Assembly: GCA_964642485.1 (NCBI GenBank)
Contig: CAZXPA010000009.1
Coordinates: forward strand, 1 to 19,021
Length of the DNA: 19,021 nt
Source of the DNA: CAZXPA01 sp964642485
GTDB taxonomy: Bacteria; Patescibacteriota; Patescibacteriia; UBA2591; UBA6264
Direction: 5' to 3'
Part shown: positions 14,547 to 19,021 of the stretch, piece after piece
How positions within the stretch are numbered: position 1 is the stretch's first letter
Layout: the number at the start of each line of letters is the position of its first letter
Notes under the pieces: generated by a model
The model's input: the letters and a program-made list of their open reading frames with translations, nothing else
What the model was told of the DNA's origin: nothing
Databases searched by the model: none
Program-made: the position numbers and the translations under genes

Positions 14547-17006
14547 ATGAACAAAACAGTAAAAATTCTTATCTTAGTAATCATTGGGTTATTAATTCTC
14601 CCTGGGGCTATGGTCAAGGCCCAGGAAACTGGAACAGTCGAAGCTGAAGAACCTATTATCGGTCCAGTGCCAATTGCGCCCCCTCCGACCCAAGAAACAG
14701 AAAAAAAAGTAATACAAGAAATTCTTGAAGATGAAAATATCATAGCTGAAGATCTAGGAATATCTGATCCGCGGATCCTGCCAACTAGTCCATATTATCC
14801 AGTAAAAAACATTTGGCGTGGATTTAGATCTACCTTCACTTTTGACCCTATTAAAAAAGCTGAACTTAAGCTTCGGTTTGCAAATGAAAGATTATTTGAG
14901 GCGCAAAAGGTGGCAGAAAGGGCTGATAAACCAATAATAGTCACCAAGGCACTAGAAAGCTATCAAAAAGAAGTTGCCGATGTTTCTAAAATTCTTCAGA
15001 AAGCGCCGGAAGAACAACAAGAACAAGCAGAAAAATTCACTGATAAAATGATTGATAACTCATTTAAGCATCAACGATTAATTGACAAAATAGAAAGAGA
15101 ATTAAGGCCAGAAGACTTTGAGAAATTAAATAAAGCAAGAGACAGCGGCATAGAACATCTTACTAAAACAGTTTCAAAAGTTCTGTCTCCAGAGGAAATG
15201 CAGAAAAAGTTTGATGAAGTTATAAACAAACAAAAAGGCAGTGATTTTAAACATTTTAAAAATTTAGAAATATTAAAAGCAGTTGAAGAAAAGGTTCCTG
15301 AGGTTGCCAAGCAGGCCATTCATCAGGCTCAAGAAAATGCCATCAAACAGCTAGAGCAAGATATGACAAAAATAGCTGACGAAAGAAGAGAAAAGTTTAA
15401 AGAATATGTTAAAGATGTCGGCGGGAATGAAATACGCCATTTAGAAATTATTCATGATTTTGAAGCCAGAGAGATTCCAGAAATAATTCGCGAAGAAATG
15501 GAACGAGCCAAAGAAAAGGCTGTGCAAAGAATTGATAAAAAAATGAAAGAGTTTGGACGAGAAGAACAAAAAAGAGAATTTTTGCGGCATTTAGAAGATG
15601 GTAAAATAGAGGACCTTCGTATTATAAAAGAACTGGAAAATAATTTAGCGCCAGAAACCATAGACCAGGTTCTTGAAATTAAAAACAAAGCATTGGATAG
15701 CTTTAGACAAGAATTTGAATCAGCAACCACTGAAGAAGAACAAGATAAATTCTTTAGAGAAATGGAAGAGTTTCATGATGTTAAACAATTTGAAGTATTT
15801 AAAGAAATTGAAAAAATCATTCCTGAAGACAAAAAAGAGTTTTTTGGGAAAATGAAAGAAAAAGCCATGGATGAGATGACAAAAGAATTTGAAAGGGGAA
15901 GAGAGGAGGGCCGACAGGAAATGATTCTACACAAATTGGCCGGAGATATGCCAGAACACTTTGAAATAATCAGAGAATTTGCCCCACCGCCTGAAATTAT
16001 GGAAGATATATTACAAGAACAGGCGGAAAGGATACGTGATAAATTTGAATTTATACAGGATCCTAAAGAGCTTGAGTTTTTTGAAAGACGAATTGGAGAG
16101 GAAGACTTCATAAAAGAAGAGCTTGAAAGAAGAGATCCGGAATTTTTTAGAAATATTGAAACAAGATCTGATGAATTCCGCCATGAAATTAAACAAGATG
16201 AAGCTATATATGAATTAGAAATAGCTAGAAAAGAATTAAAACATACTAATGAGTATTTAGCTGAGCTTGAAAATAAACCAGAGATAATAGAACATCTTAA
16301 ACAAGGCCCTGTTTTTCATCATCTTGAAAATGCAAAAAAACATGTTGATGAGGCTGAAACAGCTTTACAAAATGAAGACTTCGGTCATGTATTCGGAGCT
16401 GCCACTGCGGCGCTGCATGAGTTAGGTAATGTTGGCCGACTTATTAAAGATTCAGAACTACGAGCTGAAGTAACGGATAAAAGAATTGAGGAAATGGAAG
16501 AGATGATGGACCTCAGAGAAGAAATGATGATGGAATTTGAAGATATAAAACAAGAAATGATGATAGATGAAGAAGAAATTACCGAAGAAATGATGGATAA
16601 AATTATGAAAGAAAAAGCGCTTATAATGGAAGAAATGATGCGAGAAGAAGAAAGAATATTTGATAAAGAAAGAAAAGATGAAGTAAGAACGGAAAAACAT
16701 AAAATGAAAATAATGGAAGAAATGATGAAACAGAGCATAGAGCCGGAAGAATTTGAACAGGAAATAGAATTGCAATTTGATGAAGATAGATTTTCTGATG
16801 AAGAAATTCAAAAAATTGAACAAATAAAACAAAATCTGCCAATAGAAATCCAGAGGACTCTAAAAAATATTCCGTCTGATATGATACTTGACGCTATGGA
16901 AAAACTGAATATCAAAATACAAGACCTGCCAAGCACAGGCGCAAGGCCAATGCCTGTGCCAATACCAGAAACAGGTAGACCAGATATAGAACCAGATCGA
17001 ATGTAG
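14547..17006 (+). CDS. Secreted DUF5667 helical-repeat protein, frame broken at its 3' end
   Basis: The 819 residues begin with a clear signal peptide (about 1-25, ending VKAQ). A Pro-rich linker leads to a DUF5667-type segment (about 75-125: ILPTSPYYPVKNIWRG, FTFDPIKKAELKLRFANERL). Six helical repeats of 58-62 residues follow, starting near 174, 235, 297, 355, 413 and 471, each with a pattern like HLEIIxxxExxxPE. About 648-730 is strikingly rich in Met and Glu (EEMMDLREEMMMEFEDIKQE). The end (about 785-819) is a Pro-rich linker cut by TAG. The downstream reading frame continues the same kind of Pro/Glu linker into a Cys-rich DUF333 region, so the intact protein was probably longer by about 270 residues. 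The function is unknown; an extracellular, perhaps metal- or partner-binding, role is conjecture. Confidence 0.8.
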   Translation: MNKTVKILILVIIGLLILPGAMVKAQETGTVEAEEPIIGPVPIAPPPTQETEKKVIQEILEDENIIAEDLGISDPRILPTSPYYPVKNIWRGFRSTFTFDPIKKAELKLRFANERLFEAQKVAERADKPIIVTKALESYQKEVADVSKILQKAPEEQQEQAEKFTDKMIDNSFKHQRLIDKIERELRPEDFEKLNKARDSGIEHLTKTVSKVLSPEEMQKKFDEVINKQKGSDFKHFKNLEILKAVEEKVPEVAKQAIHQAQENAIKQLEQDMTKIADERREKFKEYVKDVGGNEIRHLEIIHDFEAREIPEIIREEMERAKEKAVQRIDKKMKEFGREEQKREFLRHLEDGKIEDLRIIKELENNLAPETIDQVLEIKNKALDSFRQEFESATTEEEQDKFFREMEEFHDVKQFEVFKEIEKIIPEDKKEFFGKMKEKAMDEMTKEFERGREEGRQEMILHKLAGDMPEHFEIIREFAPPPEIMEDILQEQAERIRDKFEFIQDPKELEFFERRIGEEDFIKEELERRDPEFFRNIETRSDEFRHEIKQDEAIYELEIARKELKHTNEYLAELENKPEIIEHLKQGPVFHHLENAKKHVDEAETALQNEDFGHVFGAATAALHELGNVGRLIKDSELRAEVTDKRIEEMEEMMDLREEMMMEFEDIKQEMMIDEEEITEEMMDKIMKEKALIMEEMMREEERIFDKERKDEVRTEKHKMKIMEEMMKQSIEPEEFEQEIELQFDEDRFSDEEIQKIEQIKQNLPIEIQRTLKNIPSDMILDAMEKLNIKIQDLPSTGARPMPVPIPETGRPDIEPDRM

Positions 17007-17062
17007 AAGTAAGAGTACCAGGTCCAGAACCAGGCGAAGAAGGCCCTCCAGCAACTGAAGTA

Positions 17063-17809
17063 ATGCCTGAAAAACCAATTGGTATGCCTAATCCCGCCTC
17101 AGAATTTTGTATAAAAAAAGGTGGCAAACTAAAAATTGAAAGAGACGAGCAAGGCAATCAATTCGGCATTTGCCATTTACCTGATGGTACTGTATGTGAA
17201 GAATGGAAATTTTTTAAAGGCGAATGTGGGCCAGGAAGGCAAAAAATTATTGAACCCCCTGTTGAAGGAGAAGCCGGACCAGCTTCAGAGGGCGAAACAC
17301 AAAGGTGTCGTCATGTTTGTAAAAACATTGGCACCCGATCTGAAGGCTGGTATGATTCTTGTACTGGTAAATTAATTGAATATGCTAAATGTGAAGGCCG
17401 AACCACTTCTGGCTCAGAATATGGTGCACCAGGTGAGCCAATTTCTCTGCCTGACCGAACAGAACCTTGTATCCAGGTTATTACCTTTGCTGTTAGTGGC
17501 GGCCTCTGTCGTGCCTTCCCTACTCCTTGCGATGTTCCGTCTGGCTGGAGAAAAGTAGATAAATGTCCTGACAAACCTTCAGAAGCAGAAACGCGACAAC
17601 CAACCCAAATAATACCTCAACCAACAACTATAAAAGCTTTGCCTCAAACTGAAGCAATCCCTTCAATAGAACAGGTGGCCCCCACCACAACGGGAGCAGG
17701 TAGCGGAGAGGGTTTTAAAGCCCCTGATGACAAAGGAATGATAGGCCCTGAGGGTTCTCTTGGCAAACCGTCCTTATTTGAAAGGTTTAAAAAACTGTTT
17801 ACCAGATAA
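17063..17809 (+). CDS. DUF333 and Cys-rich C-terminal part, probably of the preceding secreted protein
   Basis: Counted from the ATG at 17063 it has 248 residues, but the frame is open from 16979 and reads as a Pro/Glu linker (VEVRVPGPEPGEEGPPATEV) that continues the one cut at 17006. A DUF333 (hemolysin/YoaF-like) domain is at about 8-55 (NPASEFCIKKGGKLKIERD, GTVCEEWKFFKGEC). Two further Cys motifs follow: CRHVCKNIGTRSEGWYDSC (about 82-100) and CRAFPTPCDVPSGWRKVDKC (about 149-168), both of a kind found in secreted CPR proteins. A Pro/Thr-rich linker and a basic amphipathic end (SLFERFKKLFTR) close it. It has no signal peptide, although its cysteines imply export, and no Shine-Dalgarno sequence. 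It is therefore best read as the 3' part of one gene separated by a one-base frameshift. A terminator follows. Confidence 0.6.
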   Translation: MPEKPIGMPNPASEFCIKKGGKLKIERDEQGNQFGICHLPDGTVCEEWKFFKGECGPGRQKIIEPPVEGEAGPASEGETQRCRHVCKNIGTRSEGWYDSCTGKLIEYAKCEGRTTSGSEYGAPGEPISLPDRTEPCIQVITFAVSGGLCRAFPTPCDVPSGWRKVDKCPDKPSEAETRQPTQIIPQPTTIKALPQTEAIPSIEQVAPTTTGAGSGEGFKAPDDKGMIGPEGSLGKPSLFERFKKLFTR

Positions 17810-17832
17810 GATAATTATATCATTTTACAAGG

Positions 17833-17862
17833 GTCGGCCTTGCCAACAGGCCGACTTTTGTT
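17833..17862 (+). terminator. Rho-independent terminator
   Basis: GTCGGCCT (17833-17840) pairs perfectly with AGGCCGAC (17848-17855) around a 7-base loop, followed by TTTTGTT. It ends the transcript of the secreted protein and is the only convincing intrinsic terminator in the window. Confidence 0.85.
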
Positions 17863-17867
17863 ATGAT
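17840..17867 (+). promoter_or_regulatory. Possible miaB promoter overlapping the terminator
   Basis: TTGCCA (17840-17845), 16 bases, TATGAT (17862-17867, within TATGATAAT). The start of transcription would be near 17874, 31 bases before the miaB ATG. It would place the terminator's right arm in the promoter spacer. AT-richness makes this tentative. Confidence 0.3.
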
Positions 17868-17904
17868 AATAAAAAAATTCCTAATTACTAATCTTTAATT
17901 TCTA

Positions 17905-19021
17905 ATGAAATATTACATTATAACCTATGGATGTCAGATGAATAAGTCGGATAGTGAACGAATCGCTACGGCCTTAGAAAGCATTCGCTATCAACCTGCT
18001 TCAAAGATTGAACAGGCTGATTTAATTGTTGTTAATATGTGTTCAGTGCGTCAATCAGCTGTTGATCGAGTTTATGGTTTAGATAAAAAATTTATTGAAT
18101 TAAAAAAGCAAAACCCAAAACTTAAAACAGTTTTAACTGGCTGCGTTTTATTGCCAGATAAAAACAAATTAAAAAAACAATTCAATTTAATCTTTGACAT
18201 TAAAAACTTAACCAAGCTCTCTAAAATCCTTTGTTCCCCCTTTATTATCCCCAGGTCTAATGCTTTAGAATACTTTTCTGTGCCCCCTGCTTCAGATTCC
18301 CCTGTCTCTGCTTATGTGCCCATTATGACTGGTTGTAATAATTTTTGTGCTTATTGCGTTGTTCCTTATGTTAGGGGAAGAGAAATTAGTCGACCGGCCC
18401 AAGAAATCATTAATGAAATAAAAGAACTAATAAAAAAAGGCTACAAAGAAATAATCTTATTAGGTCAAAATGTTAATTCATATAAAGACAGAAATATTGA
18501 TTTTCCTAAATTGCTAAAATCAATTAACAACCTGCCAGGAAAATTCTGGATTAGATTTTTAACTTCTCATCCTAAAGATTTATCTGATGAATTAATTGAA
18601 ATAATGACTAAGGGAGAAAAAATTACTGAATATTTACATTTACCAGTTCAGGCTGGCAATANNNNNNNNNNATAATCAAATACTTAAAAAAATGAATCGT
18701 GATTATACGGTTGAATATTATAAAAACCTTATTCGTAAAATTCGGAAAAATATCAGCCCCGCACCTTTCAGCGATAATGCTTCGCATTTTTCTAAAAATG
18801 CATCGCTGAACAGGTGCGGGATTAGTATTTCCACTGATATTATTGTTGGTTTCCCTGGGGAGACAAAAAAGCAATTTAAACAAACTGTGAAATTAATGAA
18901 ATGGGCAGAATTTGACATGGCCTATACTGCCCAATACTCCCCTCGACCAATGACCGCTGCTTCTAAACTTAACGATGATGTTCCTAAAGAAGAAAAAAAG
19001 AAAAGAGAAAAAATCTTAACT
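17905..19021 (+). CDS. miaB: tRNA-2-methylthio-N6-(dimethylallyl)adenosine synthase (runs off window, contains a scaffold gap)
   Basis: MiaB is a radical SAM methylthiotransferase that adds a methylthio group to i6A37 of tRNAs. The N-terminal UPF0004 domain has the three auxiliary-cluster cysteines C10 (YGCQMN), C46 (NMCSVR) and C80 (TGCVL). The radical SAM cluster is C144, C148, C151 (CNNFCAYC) followed by VPYVRGRE. IILLGQNVNSY and LPVQAGN support MiaB over MtaB or RimO. Ten Ns at 18662-18671 break the frame, but joining the flanks through a shared ATA gives GGCAATAATCAAATAC (G-N-N-Q-I) and restores the family sequence. Downstream, RKIRKNI and ISISTDIIVGFPGE are separated by 21-22 extra residues coded by a palindrome. 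The C-terminal TRAM domain lies outside the window. Confidence 0.93.
18662..18671. other. Assembly gap of 10 N inside miaB
   Basis: Ten unknown bases. Read literally the frame hits TAA at 18673. The flanking sequence (…GGCAATA | ATAATCAAA…) overlaps by ATA, so probably nothing is missing and the two contig ends should be merged. Confidence 0.9.
18758..18820. repeat. 63-bp palindromic element inserted in frame in miaB
   Basis: Arms nest almost perfectly: CCCGCACCT (18758-18766) with AGGTGCGGG (18812-18820); TTCAGCGAT (18767-18775) with ATCGCTGAA (18802-18810); GCATTTTT (18784-18791) with AAAAATGC (18794-18801). It is exactly 21 codons, starts on a codon boundary (CCC...GGG) and keeps the frame open. 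Codons are unlike the AT-rich neighbourhood in the outer arms. Confidence 0.85.

Noticed and set aside
16385..16842. Several long minus-strand open frames opposite the Met/Glu-rich part of the DUF5667 gene
   Set aside because: Met/Glu codons (ATG, GAA) read as His, Ile, Ser and Phe on the other strand with few stops; the translations are low-complexity and show no family motifs.
1..19021. Transposons, tRNA or rRNA genes
   Set aside because: No transposase-like protein, no paired terminal repeats around a cargo gene, and no cloverleaf or rRNA-like sequence were recognised by eye; a tRNAscan or Infernal search would be decisive.

Overview
The window looks like a scaffold from an AT-rich, streamlined bacterium, most probably a Patescibacteria/CPR (Parcubacteria-like) lineage. 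This is inferred from gene content and style, not from a phylogeny: secreted DUF5667 and DUF333-type proteins, a 'baseplate J-like' membrane protein common in CPR genomes, a threonyl-tRNA synthetase without its TGS domain, and no Shine-Dalgarno sequence before any gene. UGA is used as a stop (first complete gene), so the code looks standard. The 10-base N run inside miaB marks a scaffold join in a draft assembly.

Layout. 1-219 (-) is the start of rpsB. Divergent from it, 352-3716 (+) carries a GT-C/TMTC-like membrane protein with TPRs, rpmE (L31) and prfA (RF1). prfA meets, tail to tail with no spacer, a minus-strand gene row read from 7598 to 3717: a single-pass membrane protein, rodA (SEDS cell-wall polymerase), rplY (L25/CTC) and a DUF3048 (YerB-like) protein. 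Back-to-back consensus promoters at 7607-7668 drive this row and, on the plus strand, a small membrane protein followed by dnaE, a baseplate J-like protein, thrS, a large secreted DUF5667 helical-repeat protein whose reading frame appears broken before a Cys-rich DUF333 part, a rho-independent terminator, and miaB, which runs off the window.

Functionally these are housekeeping genes for translation (S2, L31, L25, RF1, ThrRS, MiaB), replication (DnaE) and cell envelope (RodA, YerB-like, GT-C protein), plus secreted proteins of unknown role. No mobile element with a transposase, CRISPR array, tRNA or rRNA was seen.

The most unusual feature is a set of small palindromic elements that occupy both leaders and coding sequence. 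A 63-bp palindrome is inserted in frame in miaB. A nested palindrome is inserted in frame in thrS, and its core recurs between two other genes. Smaller candidates lie in rplY and dnaE. Two further families sit directly before start codons: one before both rpmE and rplY, another before both prfA and the baseplate J-like gene. This resembles, by analogy only, the Rickettsia palindromic elements; it could be a miniature mobile-repeat system, or in the leaders a shared RNA regulatory structure.
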